From NCBI RefSeq assembly GCF_052118625.1, contig NZ_JBQKGW010000001.1, positions 237,010-301,009 on the forward strand: a DNA stretch of 64,000 nt, in the 5' to 3' direction. The position numbers were made by a program, and so were the translations under genes. The notes beneath the pieces are model-generated. The model made no database searches. It saw only the letters and a list, made by a program, of their open reading frames with translations, and was not told the origin of the DNA. Each line of letters opens with the position of its first letter. The first letter of the stretch is position 1. Of this stretch, positions 8,419-18,325 are shown piece by piece. The stretch comes from Porcincola sp945869225 (lineage in GTDB: Bacteria; Bacillota; Clostridia; Lachnospirales; Lachnospiraceae).

Positions 8419-9180
8419 TCAGGTTGACTGCTCGGCATCTTCTTCATAAATGATGTACATCAGCTGCTGCGTCTTTGCCGCCGGCTCCGCTTCCTCCGTC
8501 TCGCCCTCCGTCCCATAGTAGACCGCGTTTGAGGGAAGCACAAGACCGGTCTCGGCTGCCGCATCTGACTCCTCCTGCTGCCTCGGCTGCGCTACATGAG
8601 AATTGACCATCTCCGCATTCACACTCAGATACCGGATCTGACCGGGAACCTGGACAACATGATCGGCCACTGTCACCGCGGCGCTGTACTCCTTATGGGA
8701 GAGCGCTTCATCCGACGGGACGCCCTGATCTGACAGGCTCGAGCCATTCACCTTCAGAAACGTATCTGGAAATGTGATTCCACTCATCTGAACGTCCAGC
8801 ATCGAGCCGTCCGCGAATGAAACCTGGTTGTAGGATGCGTAGTCCTCCGGTGTCCGGTATACCAGCGTCAGGGTGACCTTCCCGTTCTCAGCCGAGTAAA
8901 CCGGTACACTGATCGCATGGTCTCCATGTTCCGCATTGTAGGACTTGACCGACCGTGCAACCAGATCCTGCAGCTCATCTGCATTGTAATAATTCTGATC
9001 CAGCGTGTCGAAAATGGACTCCGTCACACTCCCGCCTGCCGATATCTGAAGAGAAGTCTGTGTCGGCTTCCAGTTCTTCCAGTCATCCCGCCCCACGACC
9101 TGATCCAGCACGCTGCATCCAGTCACAGCCAATGTCACACCCAGCACAAGAGCGCCTGCCATCAGGCTTTTTGCTTTCAT
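8419..9180 (-). CDS. Lipoprotein of unknown function
   Basis: A 253-residue protein with a lipoprotein signal peptide: basic start MKAKS, hydrophobic core, and lipobox LAVTGC with the modified Cys at position 22. The rest is soluble, with a Ser/Glu/Ala-rich C-terminal third. I recognise no catalytic motif or family. It sits between era and glyS, all on the minus strand. The mature protein should be anchored to the outer face of the membrane. Confidence 0.8.
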   Translation of the reverse strand: MKAKSLMAGALVLGVTLAVTGCSVLDQVVGRDDWKNWKPTQTSLQISAGGSVTESIFDTLDQNYYNADELQDLVARSVKSYNAEHGDHAISVPVYSAENGKVTLTLVYRTPEDYASYNQVSFADGSMLDVQMSGITFPDTFLKVNGSSLSDQGVPSDEALSHKEYSAAVTVADHVVQVPGQIRYLSVNAEMVNSHVAQPRQQEESDAAAETGLVLPSNAVYYGTEGETEEAEPAAKTQQLMYIIYEEDAEQST

Positions 9181-9247
9181 TCACAGACTCCTTCCCCGAA
9201 TAGTCTTCTGCATTATACAGTGCGGCGGTTAAATTTTCAATAAAGCA

Positions 9248-10204
9248 TCAGGATTTCAGGCTTGACTTGTCATATCCCAGATTCTTCAGAATCAGCGGAT
9301 TGTCCCTCCAGTCCTTTCTCACTTTCACAAACAGCTTCAGATTGACCTGCGCCCCGACCATGTCCTCGATTGCAATCCTGGCTCCTGTGCCGATCCGCTT
9401 CAGCATTGAGCCGCCTTTCCCGATAATCATCCCCTTGTGAGATTCCTTCTCGGTGATCACGGCCGCCTCGATATCCCAGATCGTGTCCGGATTCTCATAG
9501 ACCTTCTCCGGATCCTTCGGCGCGTTTCTGCGTGTACGCTCCTTCATGGACAGAATCTGGACAGCGATGCCATGCGGAACCTCATCGCTCAGACACCTCA
9601 GTGCCTTCTCCCTGATCATCTCCGCGGCAATCTGCCGCATCGTCTGGTCTGTGACTTCATCCTCGTCAAAGTATTTCGGACCTTCCGGAAGATGCCGGAA
9701 GATCTCATCCAGCAGGGAATCCAGATTCATGCTCTTCATCGCGGAGACCGGAATAATCTCCTCGAACGGATAGAGCTTCCTGTACTTCTCCATAAAGACG
9801 GCAAGATCCTTCTTCTCAACCGTGTCAATCTTGTTCATGACCAGAATCACCGGTCTGTGGACTGCCTTCAGCTTCCCGGCGATGTACCGCTCACCCTCCC
9901 CGGAAAAATCACTCGCATCCACCAGCCAGAGGATAACATCAGCCTCCGTCAGCGTCTGAAGTGCCACGTCATCCATAAACTCGCCGAGCCGGTTCTTTGC
10001 GCGGTGAATGCCCGGCGTATCAAGAAAGACAATCTGACCGGTTTCGGACGTATAGATCGTCCGGATCTGATTGCGGGTTGTCTGCGGCTTTCCGGATGTG
10101 ATCGCAATCTTTTGTCCGACCAGATGGTTCATCAGCGTGGATTTTCCGACATTCGGTCTTCCGACAATTGCCACAAATCCTGACCGGAACTTTTTCTCTG
10201 CCAT
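9248..10204 (-). CDS. era: GTPase Era
   Basis: The 318-residue essential GTPase acts in 16S rRNA maturation and 30S assembly. G1 is GRPNVGKST near residue 15, G3 is DTPG near 62, and G4 is NKID near 124. The C-terminal KH domain includes the GKGGSMLKRIG loop near 255. I chose the ATG at 10204 because GGAGGG stands just before it, although the spacing is short; an ATG four codons upstream has no ribosome site. It follows recO directly, and era-recO pairs are common in Firmicutes. Confidence 0.96.
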   Translation of the reverse strand: MAEKKFRSGFVAIVGRPNVGKSTLMNHLVGQKIAITSGKPQTTRNQIRTIYTSETGQIVFLDTPGIHRAKNRLGEFMDDVALQTLTEADVILWLVDASDFSGEGERYIAGKLKAVHRPVILVMNKIDTVEKKDLAVFMEKYRKLYPFEEIIPVSAMKSMNLDSLLDEIFRHLPEGPKYFDEDEVTDQTMRQIAAEMIREKALRCLSDEVPHGIAVQILSMKERTRRNAPKDPEKVYENPDTIWDIEAAVITEKESHKGMIIGKGGSMLKRIGTGARIAIEDMVGAQVNLKLFVKVRKDWRDNPLILKNLGYDKSSLKS

Positions 10205-10217
10205 GAGGCCCTCCATC

Positions 10218-10877
10218 TTAATGAATGTTTGTCACAGAATCCAGAATTTCGAGGGAACGGAACGTCCTGTCGATCAGCTTTCCCCTGATGTTATCCTGCT
10301 TTTTTTCAATCTCTCCCAGGACCTCATCAGAGACCCTGAATGCAAAGAGCCTCTGAAGAGGCGCGGAGATCATGTACCAGAACGCATACCGGGCGCCCTT
10401 TGAAAGACTCTCATCCTTCACCACGTCCTGTGGGAACTCTCCTCCCTGCACCATCAGGCGGACTTCATAGGCGTAGCGCACCGCCCGGTTGTCAAGCGCC
10501 GGGTTCTCCAGGGCAAGGAGCGCCGCATACAGCAGGTTCAGCATCTGTGTTCCGTCCATGTTTTCCTGCGCATAATACGCAGCGAACTCCATGAAGTAGA
10601 GTCCGTAGTAAGCCCCTTCAAAGTCCGTCTTCAGTTCATCAAAGTAGTTCGTGATGTCTGCTCCGACACAGGTGTACGCACTCCTGCCCTCATACAGATG
10701 AAAGGTTCCGAAGGAAAACGGGACTGTCGCTGCAAGCAGACTGCTGTTTGGTTTTCGTGCAGATCGCGCAAAGGCCGTGATTTTTCCACGCTCTTTTGTC
10801 AGCAGAACGATCCGCCTGTCATATTCCCCGGATGGCGCCGCGAGGAGCACCATCCCCTGAAGATCTATTCCGCTCAT
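10218..10877 (-). CDS. recO: DNA repair protein RecO (no zinc finger)
   Basis: The 219-residue protein belongs to RecO, which loads RecA and anneals ssDNA in recombinational repair. The OB-fold start is clear (GMVLLAAPSGEYDRRIVLLTKERGKITAFARSARK-like, residues 8-42). It has almost no cysteines, so the zinc finger found in many RecO proteins is missing, and it is shorter than the usual 240-260. GGAGGAAC precedes the ATG. The stop lies 14 nt before the era ATG. Confidence 0.88.
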   Translation of the reverse strand: MSGIDLQGMVLLAAPSGEYDRRIVLLTKERGKITAFARSARKPNSSLLAATVPFSFGTFHLYEGRSAYTCVGADITNYFDELKTDFEGAYYGLYFMEFAAYYAQENMDGTQMLNLLYAALLALENPALDNRAVRYAYEVRLMVQGGEFPQDVVKDESLSKGARYAFWYMISAPLQRLFAFRVSDEVLGEIEKKQDNIRGKLIDRTFRSLEILDSVTNIH

Positions 10878-10965
10878 GTTCCTCCGCTATTCTGCGCCAG
10901 CCTGCTGTCTCAGCAAAATACCCCGCGCCGCAGATCAGCCTCTGTCAGGGCCGCCCGGCGGCATT

Positions 10966-13908
10966 TCACGAAAGCGTCTCCGTACTTTTGAAAAGCGCCT
11001 TGCTTTCGTCAATCTTGCTCTCAGACCCGATCACACACAGCGCTCCTCCTGAGAGAGCCTCCCTCATCAGCGGTGCCAGCGCCCGGATATCCGATGGCTG
11101 TGCGGCCAGAACCTCATTTCTCTCCTGCTGCACCTGTTCATACGTCAGCCCGGAAATGAACGCGTTCATGGAACGGGTCCCGGCAATCCGCGGGGTCAGC
11201 GGTGTGTCAAAATCCGATATGGTTCCGATCACAAACTTTGTCATATCGCGCTCTGACGCATAGAATGTCTCCAGGTATTCCGGGATCCCCTCATAGATGC
11301 GAAGCGTATTGCGCAGGTGCGGATCCCTGTAGGAATAGAAGACCGCTGTCCCGCTCCTGGTGAAGGAACCGCCGCAGCCATAAGCGCCGCCAACGACTCT
11401 CAGATTCTGCCACAGGTAGTCGTAGTTCATGATCACTTTCAGAACACTGAGCGCTCCGGTTGCCTTGTCAGCGGAGAAGCGTCCGCCCTCGGCCACATAC
11501 TGAATTTTTCCGGGCGTCCGGAAACCTTCATTCTTTTTCTCCGTCTCAAATCCTTCCAGACAGCTGAACGGCATGCTCTGGCCTGCCGGCTTCCCGGTGC
11601 ATTCTCCATCCCCAAGCTGCCCCGACAGTTTCCGCAATCCCGCCAGAATCTGACTTGTGTAGACGTCTCTTCCGGTATAGCTCGTCAGCATCCTGTCCTT
11701 TTTCAGAATGCTCCCCAGCAGACGCTCAAGTGTCTGACAAAGCCCCGGATAGCGTTCGTCAAAATGCTCTTCCAGGTCACAGACAACATGATAGAGGCTG
11801 ATGCCGCCTATCCCGTCATTGAAAACACCTGCAGGCGAGAAATAGGAGAGGCATCTCTGCGCCGCCGTCGCATGTCCCGACGAAGTCAGCTGGACAGACA
11901 GACGGGACCGCAGTTTCTGAATGATTTCGCGCATCCGTTTCCGATCGCTGAACTTCGATGTCAGAAGAATCTCGCCGGTTATTTCGAGCGCAAAATCGAT
12001 CTCATCCGGAAGAGTGGCAATCTGCATGCCAAATGCACCCTTGATCAGATCGGCATCAACCGGATCGGTGAACAGCGATACGCCTGGCGTGACACCGCCC
12101 GTTCTCCGTCCGATTTCTGTTGCCAGCTCCTTGTAGGAATAGTGCTCTGTATCAACCTCACCCAGCACATTTCGAAGGATTCCAAGATATGGAAGATCCT
12201 CCTGCCGGATCCCGGCCAGATCAAACAGAACCGTGACATACACAATCCCATTCGTCTGATAGTCATGGCGGATGAGCCGGATGCCATCTCTGCTCTCATC
12301 GATGTTGGAGAAGGGTCTGGCGCTTCTGCCCAGATCCGACCTCTTCAGGATCGGAATTTTCTCCAGCTCCTCCTGGGTCGAAGGCGTCTCCTGGAACGTT
12401 CTGAGCGCCTTCGTTCCCCGGATCAGGTCTTCTATCTGATCTCCGGACAATGAAGCCTTCAGTTCCGCGAGTTTTTTCTCAGTCGTTTCCTCCACCTTCT
12501 GCGTCAGGCCGCGCTCAGGCTTCATCGAGACATAGCTGGTATGCGGATTATCCATGAGATACCTCCGGATCAGCTCTTCAAAATAACCGGTCCCGATCCG
12601 CTCGCGCAGCGCTTTGAAGACCGCCTGCTGTCTGAGATACTCAAACGGCTTCTCCTCATCGTACAGCCAGCTGTCAAAGACATTGATCGAGTAGATGAGG
12701 CCCTTCGGGAATCCGCCATAGTCCGCCTCGCGATACCGGAACTCCATGGAATTGATGGAAGCCTCGATCTCCTTCGGGCTCAGACCTTTCTTCGAAATCG
12801 TCTCCAGCGTGCTGGCAATCATCTCCTCAAAGCGTACACTGTCGGACTCATCGGCATTCTTCGCCGTGATGGAGAAGACAGGCTGCCGGATCGAGGAGTC
12901 GAAGGAGCCGTAGACATCCGTTCCGATCCCTGCATCCAGGAGCGCCATTTTCAGCGGTGCGCCCGGAGCCTCCAGCAGAACATCCTCCAGGACATCCATC
13001 GCGACGCAAAGCATCGAGTCGGTGCTCTGGCCGATCACCGTATTGCGCGTCAGATAAGTGTGCTTTTCCAGTGGCTCCTCCGCCCCGACCGGATATGCTT
13101 CTGTCAGATGGATGGGGGCCGTGAACGGCTTCTGAAGCATCACCTCCGACGATACCTCTGTCCGTTCAAAGCGGGACAGATAGGCCTCGTCCAGGTAGTT
13201 CAGCCTTTCCTCAAAATCCATATCGCCGTACAGGTAGATGTACGAGTTGGACGGATGATAATACGTCCTGTGGAAATTCAGGAACTGCTCGTATGTGAGC
13301 TCCGGAATATGTTCCGGCATGCCGCCCGAATCCACTCCGTAGGTTGTATCCGGGAAAAGGGAGTTCATGACAAGCCGGTCGCAGACATCATCCGGCGACG
13401 AATAGGCGCCCTTCATCTCATTGTAGACAACCCCGTTGTAGACGATCGGATCCTCCGGCTTTTCGATCTGGAAGCTCCAGCCCTCCTGCCGGAAGATGTT
13501 CTCATTTTTGTAAATATTCGGATAGAATACCGCGTCCAGGTAGACATCCATCAGATTTTTGAAGTCGGTGTCATTCGTGCTGGCCACCGGGAACATCGTC
13601 TTGTCCGGATAGGTCATCGCATTCAGAAATGTGTTCATGGATCCCTTCACAAGCTCGACAAACGGGTCCTTGGACGGATATTTCCGGCTTCCGCACAGAA
13701 CCGTATGCTCAATGATGTGTGCCTCACCGCAGGAATCCTTCGGCGTTGTACGGAACACGATGTTAAATACCTTGTTGTCATCGCTGTTCGCAATGAGCAT
13801 CACCCGTGCACCGCTTTTTACATGCTCAAGGATATACCCCTCCGACCCGATATCGGAGAGCGTCTCCTTTCTGATCAATCGATATGTATCTGGGATCTGG
13901 AACCTCAT
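10966..13908 (-). CDS. M16C (presequence-protease-like) metallopeptidase
   Basis: A 980-residue insulinase-superfamily peptidase of the PreP/Cym1 type. The inverted zinc motif is HIIEH in the stretch EAHIIEHTVLCGSRKYP near residue 67, with conserved FVELVKGSMNTFLNAMTYPDKT and SNSYIYLYGDMD further on. The length fits four M16 domains in one chain. There is no signal peptide, so it is likely cytosolic. These enzymes degrade short unfolded peptides. It lies upstream of recO-era on the same strand. Confidence 0.9.
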   Translation of the reverse strand: MRFQIPDTYRLIRKETLSDIGSEGYILEHVKSGARVMLIANSDDNKVFNIVFRTTPKDSCGEAHIIEHTVLCGSRKYPSKDPFVELVKGSMNTFLNAMTYPDKTMFPVASTNDTDFKNLMDVYLDAVFYPNIYKNENIFRQEGWSFQIEKPEDPIVYNGVVYNEMKGAYSSPDDVCDRLVMNSLFPDTTYGVDSGGMPEHIPELTYEQFLNFHRTYYHPSNSYIYLYGDMDFEERLNYLDEAYLSRFERTEVSSEVMLQKPFTAPIHLTEAYPVGAEEPLEKHTYLTRNTVIGQSTDSMLCVAMDVLEDVLLEAPGAPLKMALLDAGIGTDVYGSFDSSIRQPVFSITAKNADESDSVRFEEMIASTLETISKKGLSPKEIEASINSMEFRYREADYGGFPKGLIYSINVFDSWLYDEEKPFEYLRQQAVFKALRERIGTGYFEELIRRYLMDNPHTSYVSMKPERGLTQKVEETTEKKLAELKASLSGDQIEDLIRGTKALRTFQETPSTQEELEKIPILKRSDLGRSARPFSNIDESRDGIRLIRHDYQTNGIVYVTVLFDLAGIRQEDLPYLGILRNVLGEVDTEHYSYKELATEIGRRTGGVTPGVSLFTDPVDADLIKGAFGMQIATLPDEIDFALEITGEILLTSKFSDRKRMREIIQKLRSRLSVQLTSSGHATAAQRCLSYFSPAGVFNDGIGGISLYHVVCDLEEHFDERYPGLCQTLERLLGSILKKDRMLTSYTGRDVYTSQILAGLRKLSGQLGDGECTGKPAGQSMPFSCLEGFETEKKNEGFRTPGKIQYVAEGGRFSADKATGALSVLKVIMNYDYLWQNLRVVGGAYGCGGSFTRSGTAVFYSYRDPHLRNTLRIYEGIPEYLETFYASERDMTKFVIGTISDFDTPLTPRIAGTRSMNAFISGLTYEQVQQERNEVLAAQPSDIRALAPLMREALSGGALCVIGSESKIDESKALFKSTETLS

Positions 13909-13993
13909 CTGATCTGTTAAGTCCTTTCTGAAATATCATTTGTACTGCTTTTAATGGTTCATCCAGCCGCCATCCGGAGTCTGCTTTCTTCTT

Positions 13994-14686
13994 TTATCGT
14001 CTCCTGCCTCTTGCCCTGGATCTGGCGATCCTGTCTCTCAGCTTCCTGCTTCGTCTGTGCGCTTTTCCAAACAGAATCGCCGCTCCGACCACAAGCACAG
14101 CAGCGATCACAATCACGCACTGGAGAAAGAATCCATCCGGAAGGATCAGAATCACCGGATCACTGGCAGGATCAAACATCCAGTAATTGTTTCTGAAAAA
14201 GATCTTGTGGAAGGTGAGAAAGACCTTGCTCCAGTTCATATAGGCCAGCCCTCCGAGGAGGACCGGGATGAGGATGGTCAAGGTCCCGGCGGCCCTGAGA
14301 TACCGGTATCTCAGGCTGTGCCTGTGTACAACCGCGGAGAGGATCGTCAGAAAACCGCTCACAGCACAGAGCACCTGCACTGCATCAAAGATACGCTTGC
14401 AGTCCGCAAAATGGATCTTTCCGCCCTGTGACATCGCAAAGTCGGGCAGCGACAGAACCGGTGTGCGGTTCCACAGGTACATATAGGAAACCATTGCGTG
14501 GTAATTCTTCCGGATGACTTCCGCGCTTTTTCCGGAAACCTTCTCCAGCCCCATCAGCCGGATATCCGCCCAGTAAAGCGGCTCCATGTAGAGGGTAAAG
14601 ACAACCGAGAAGCTGATCAGAAACAATGTCAGAACCAGTGTCCAGAAGAGTCCCTTCAGAAATATTGCCTTGCGTTCTTGTCTCAT
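13994..14686 (-). CDS. DUF1461 (TIGR01906-type) integral membrane protein
   Basis: A 230-residue membrane protein with about four or five hydrophobic segments: near residues 12-32, 105-125, 135-155 and 195-215. It has the family-like HFADCKRIFD and DPASDPVILILPDGFF stretches, and it ends in a strongly basic tail rich in Arg. Function is unknown. I use the ATG at 14686, preceded by AGGGAAAGAAGG; it starts 17 nt after the yitT-like stop, so the two are probably cotranscribed. Confidence 0.75.
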   Translation of the reverse strand: MRQERKAIFLKGLFWTLVLTLFLISFSVVFTLYMEPLYWADIRLMGLEKVSGKSAEVIRKNYHAMVSYMYLWNRTPVLSLPDFAMSQGGKIHFADCKRIFDAVQVLCAVSGFLTILSAVVHRHSLRYRYLRAAGTLTILIPVLLGGLAYMNWSKVFLTFHKIFFRNNYWMFDPASDPVILILPDGFFLQCVIVIAAVLVVGAAILFGKAHRRSRKLRDRIARSRARGRRR

Positions 14687-14702
14687 ATCCTTCTTTCCCT
14701 GA

Positions 14703-15578
14703 TCAATCATTCGGTTTGATATAGAATCTGCCGGATACCTGATCTGTCTTGATGACATTGATGAAGGCGGCCGGGTCGACCTCCTTCAGATCCTTCAGAA
14801 CCATCTTCAGCTCAGGGGTCGAGATGACCGAGTAGATCATGGTGCGCTCCTGCTTCCGGTAGGTACCGAAGACATGCATCTCCGTCACGCCGTGCCGGAC
14901 ATCTGAATTCAGGCACCGGACGACCTCATCCGGCTTATCCGTCACAATGAAGAGCGTGTTCTTTTTGTATCGGTTGTTCAGTGTATGGATGACCTGGGTG
15001 GACGCGAACTGGAAGATAATCGAATACAGCGCCTTGTCCCAGCCGAACAGCAGGCCCGCACAGCACAAAATCACCGCGTTAAATCCCAGAACATAATTGA
15101 ACCCGTCCATCGAATACCGCTCTGACAGGTAAATGGCGACAAAGTCCGTTCCGCCTGTCGTCGCTCCGGCCAGCAGCGCCATCGAGATTGCAGCCCCGTT
15201 GATAATCCCGCCGAAGATGGAAATCAGGAGGGTATCATAGGTAATCGTTGTCGTCGGCAGAAGTTCCGTCAGGATTGTGACAACTCCGATTGTGATGCAG
15301 GAATAGGCTGTGAACTTTTTCCCGATCTTCCGGACTGCCAGCAGGATTGGAAATGCATTCAGGGCAAGGTACAGTCGGCCATAGGGAACATCCATTCCGA
15401 AAAACCGCTGAAAAATTCCCTGAACCAGCACCGTCAGCCCTGCGATACCGCCCGGCAGAAGCCCGCCCGTATGTACAAATGTCCGCAGATTCACTGCCAT
15501 CACAGTTCCAGCGGCAATACAGACGAATATCCGCTGCACATCTCTGATTGTAAAAAAACGTTCCTCTTTCGTTCTCAC
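14703..15578 (-). CDS. YitT family membrane protein
   Basis: A 291-residue YitT protein: five or six membrane segments in residues 10-190, including GGLLPGGIAGLTVL, then a cytosolic DUF2179 domain in the last 80 residues (VTDKPDEVVRCLNSDVRHGVT). It starts with GTG at 15578, with GAGG upstream. Proposed roles of the family in transport are not settled. Confidence 0.9.
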   Translation of the reverse strand: MRTKEERFFTIRDVQRIFVCIAAGTVMAVNLRTFVHTGGLLPGGIAGLTVLVQGIFQRFFGMDVPYGRLYLALNAFPILLAVRKIGKKFTAYSCITIGVVTILTELLPTTTITYDTLLISIFGGIINGAAISMALLAGATTGGTDFVAIYLSERYSMDGFNYVLGFNAVILCCAGLLFGWDKALYSIIFQFASTQVIHTLNNRYKKNTLFIVTDKPDEVVRCLNSDVRHGVTEMHVFGTYRKQERTMIYSVISTPELKMVLKDLKEVDPAAFINVIKTDQVSGRFYIKPND

Positions 15579-15612
15579 AGACCAGCCTCGCCTTCTCTAC
15601 TGAAATAGACTC

Positions 15613-15641
15613 ATTATAGCAAAACACCTCCCGCACGGCAA
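15613..15641 (-). promoter_or_regulatory. Promoter of the YitT-DUF1461 unit
   Basis: Minus strand: -35 TTGCCG (15636-15641), a 17-nt spacer ending in TGC, and a consensus -10 TATAAT (15613-15618) with an extended TG. It would start transcription about 30 nt before the GTG. Confidence 0.7.
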
Positions 15642-15703
15642 CGATGGAAACAGCATCATCGGAACCCATCCCCTCTCCATGAAGACGGGAATATGCGGGA
15701 AAG

Positions 15704-15736
15704 CTGCCGGAAAACTGTAGGAAAACTGCCGGAAAA
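15704..15736. repeat. Three tandem 11-bp repeats
   Basis: CTGCCGGAAAA, CTGTAGGAAAA and CTGCCGGAAAA stand head to tail in the gap between the YitT gene and the alpha-xylosidase gene. The third copy runs into the following hairpin. The 11-bp period is about one helical turn. Confidence 0.7.
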
Positions 15737-15779
15737 CAGCAAGAAGGGCTCCGGACTCCCGGAACCCTTCTTGCTGTTT
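15733..15779 (-). terminator. Terminator after the alpha-xylosidase gene
   Basis: A long hairpin with arms AACAGCAAGAAGGG and CCCTTCTTGCTGTT and a self-pairing loop lies 70 nt past the stop of the GH31 gene. The T tract is short (TTTTCC). It marks the end of sugar operon 1. Confidence 0.7.
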
Positions 15780-15848
15780 CATTTTAAATTTAGCTGCCTT
15801 CCGTATTTTTGCAGGTATCCTCTCAGATCCGCTTTCGGCGCCTTGCGC

Positions 15849-18167
15849 TCACAGACGGATGAAGGCTGTCTTTCCTTCTATCTTTGCATGCTTTCTGCTG
15901 CCGTCCGGAAGGACAGCCTCAAAAGCCGCACCTTCCATTTCCCTGTCCAGTTCGAGCCGCACTTCGCCATTCTCCAGAATGGCTTTTGCGCTCAGAACTG
16001 TCTTTCCGCTCTCATCCGGCACCTCGCAGAAAGCAATGGCTCCATCCTTCGGCAGATAATAACGGAACGTCACACCGTCTGTATAGTCATAGTCCGGACG
16101 ATCGTCATGGCTGCCGATTGCAAGAAGGCTGTTCTCCCGCACGAAGACCGGGAAATCCAGGTAGCTGTACTTTTTCCGGTGCCACTTTCCGCCCTCGAGC
16201 ACCTCGGAGTCGAGAAGAGAGATCCATTTCCCGTCAGGGAGATAGCATTCTCCAATGCTCTGGTCATTGAAGATCGGCGCAACCAGGATGCTCTCACCGA
16301 ACATGTACTGGAGATCCAGATACTGGCAGGCACGGTCATCCGGATACGCAAACGGCATCGGCCTGCAGACCGGTGTTCCCTTCTCATGTGCAATCGCCGC
16401 CATCCGGTAGATATACGGCATCAGCCTGCACTTCAGCCTGCTGAATGTGCGCACAACATCGACCGACTCCTCATCAAAAATCCACGGGACGCGGTAGGTG
16501 TCAGAGCCATGAAGACGTGAATGGGTAGAGAACATGCCAAACTGCACCCAGCGCTTGTACAGGTCCGGCGTTGCCGTCGATTCAAACCCGGAGATATCGT
16601 GGCTCCAGAATGCGAACCCGGACATTGCGAAAGACAGTCCGGCATGGAGCGTCTCCGCCATCGAGGCGTATGAGGCAAAGCAGTCTCCTCCCCAGTGGAC
16701 CGGGAACTGCTGGCTTCCGGCCGTTGCGGAGCGGGCAAACAGAACGGCCTGGTTCTTGCCTCTTTCCTCCTCGATTGTCCGGAACACCGTGCGATTGTAG
16801 AGGAAGGTATAGTAGTTGTGCATATCGACCGGATTGCTTCCGTCGTGGTATACGACATCCACCGGAATCCGCTCACCGAAGTCTGTCTTGATCGCATCGA
16901 CGCCTGTCTGAAGAAGCTCCCTGATCTTTCCGGCAAACCAAGCCGCAGCATCCGGGTTTGTAAAGTCTACAATTGCCATTCCCGGCTGCCAGTTGTCCAC
17001 CTGCTTGACGCCCTTCCCGTCTGCACGCATCAGGAAATACCCCTTCTCTACGCCTTCACGGAACATGTCCGTGTTCTGAGCGACATAAGGGTTTGTCCAG
17101 CAGCAGACCTTCAGTCCCTTTTTATGGTACTTGTCGATGATCCGCTTCGGATCCGGAAACGCCACCGGATCCCAGACAAAGTCGCACCAGTGAAGCCCTC
17201 TGAGCCAGTAACAGTCAAAGTGAAATACGGAAAATGGAATATCCCGCTGCTGCATGCCCTCCACCAGAGCATCCGTGGTCTTCTCGTCATAGCTCGGCTT
17301 GAAGGAGGTCGAGAGCCACAGCCCGAAGCTCCACTCAGGCGGAAGCGCCGGACGCCCCGTCAGTTTTGTATAGACATCAATGATATCCGCAGGTGTCCTG
17401 CCGTAGATCACGTGAAAGCGAAGCTGCTCTCCCGGAACAGAAAAACCGACATATTCCACTTTTTCAGAATTAATCTCATAGGAGACCTGACCTGCATGGT
17501 CCACAAACACGCCATAGTGCTCGGACGTCATGTAGAATGGGATATTCTTATAGCTGACAGAGCTGGAGGTTCCGCCGTCCTCATTCCACATATCCACCAC
17601 CTGCCCGTTCTTGACAAATGGTGTAAAGCGCTCACCGAGACCATAGACGGTCTCTCCCGGCTTGACCGACAATTCTGCTTCCATATACGGCGCATAATCC
17701 TGCGCAAAATAATCCGGAACCATGCTCAGCTTCGTCGGCTGTTTGTTCACCCTGAAGTAAGCGAGATTACGGAAACCACATGAGGTCAGCAGCCGTCCAT
17801 CTGCCTCAAACCGGACATTCCAGTCCTTCCGGCTCACCCTGACCTTCATGTCCCCTGCCGTCAGAACCGTTTCATCCTGAAGCTCTTCCACCTCGACGTC
17901 GTCCGGTTCTGTATGGAGTTCGAAGCGCGGCTCCTTCTCATCATACGCCATGAAATGAGAGGCCCTCACCTCGATGTCGTTGTGGGAGCTGCTGACAATA
18001 TCGACATACAGCACGGTAATGTCCAGTGAATCTGCCCGGCTTCTGATCGGCCGCTCCGGCGCCGCAATCCGGATTCCATGCGGAATTCGTTCGATTGTAT
18101 ATGCCTGCGATGCATAGCTTGCCTGTACACACTCCTTGCGGAGCCAGTACCCTTCGGTAAACTTCAT
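15849..18167 (-). CDS. yicI: GH31 alpha-xylosidase (YicI-like)
   Basis: The 772-residue glycoside hydrolase removes non-reducing alpha-1,6-linked xylose, as from isoprimeverose or xyloglucan fragments. The nucleophile is D429 in KTDFGERIP and the acid/base is D495 in HWGGDCFASY. The 66-residue spacing and long stretches such as SFAMSGFAFWSHDISGF and THSRLHGSDTYRVPW match E. coli YicI. There is no signal peptide, so it is intracellular and acts on imported oligosaccharides. It is the last gene of the ABC-transporter operon. An alpha-glucosidase activity cannot be excluded by sequence, but the KTDFGERIP form favours xylosidase. Confidence 0.9.
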   Translation of the reverse strand: MKFTEGYWLRKECVQASYASQAYTIERIPHGIRIAAPERPIRSRADSLDITVLYVDIVSSSHNDIEVRASHFMAYDEKEPRFELHTEPDDVEVEELQDETVLTAGDMKVRVSRKDWNVRFEADGRLLTSCGFRNLAYFRVNKQPTKLSMVPDYFAQDYAPYMEAELSVKPGETVYGLGERFTPFVKNGQVVDMWNEDGGTSSSVSYKNIPFYMTSEHYGVFVDHAGQVSYEINSEKVEYVGFSVPGEQLRFHVIYGRTPADIIDVYTKLTGRPALPPEWSFGLWLSTSFKPSYDEKTTDALVEGMQQRDIPFSVFHFDCYWLRGLHWCDFVWDPVAFPDPKRIIDKYHKKGLKVCCWTNPYVAQNTDMFREGVEKGYFLMRADGKGVKQVDNWQPGMAIVDFTNPDAAAWFAGKIRELLQTGVDAIKTDFGERIPVDVVYHDGSNPVDMHNYYTFLYNRTVFRTIEEERGKNQAVLFARSATAGSQQFPVHWGGDCFASYASMAETLHAGLSFAMSGFAFWSHDISGFESTATPDLYKRWVQFGMFSTHSRLHGSDTYRVPWIFDEESVDVVRTFSRLKCRLMPYIYRMAAIAHEKGTPVCRPMPFAYPDDRACQYLDLQYMFGESILVAPIFNDQSIGECYLPDGKWISLLDSEVLEGGKWHRKKYSYLDFPVFVRENSLLAIGSHDDRPDYDYTDGVTFRYYLPKDGAIAFCEVPDESGKTVLSAKAILENGEVRLELDREMEGAAFEAVLPDGSRKHAKIEGKTAFIRL

Positions 18168-18325
18168 GTTGTCTTCTCCTCTAATCTGTCACTGTCTGCT
18201 GAATGGCTCTGTCCGATCCGCCACGCCCACATATTACTCCGCACGGGCCGCCTTCTGGTGGTGTCTGCTGCAGTTCTGTCATCGGCTGTCTGGCAGTCTC
18301 ACATTCTCATAGATGAGTCTGTTAT

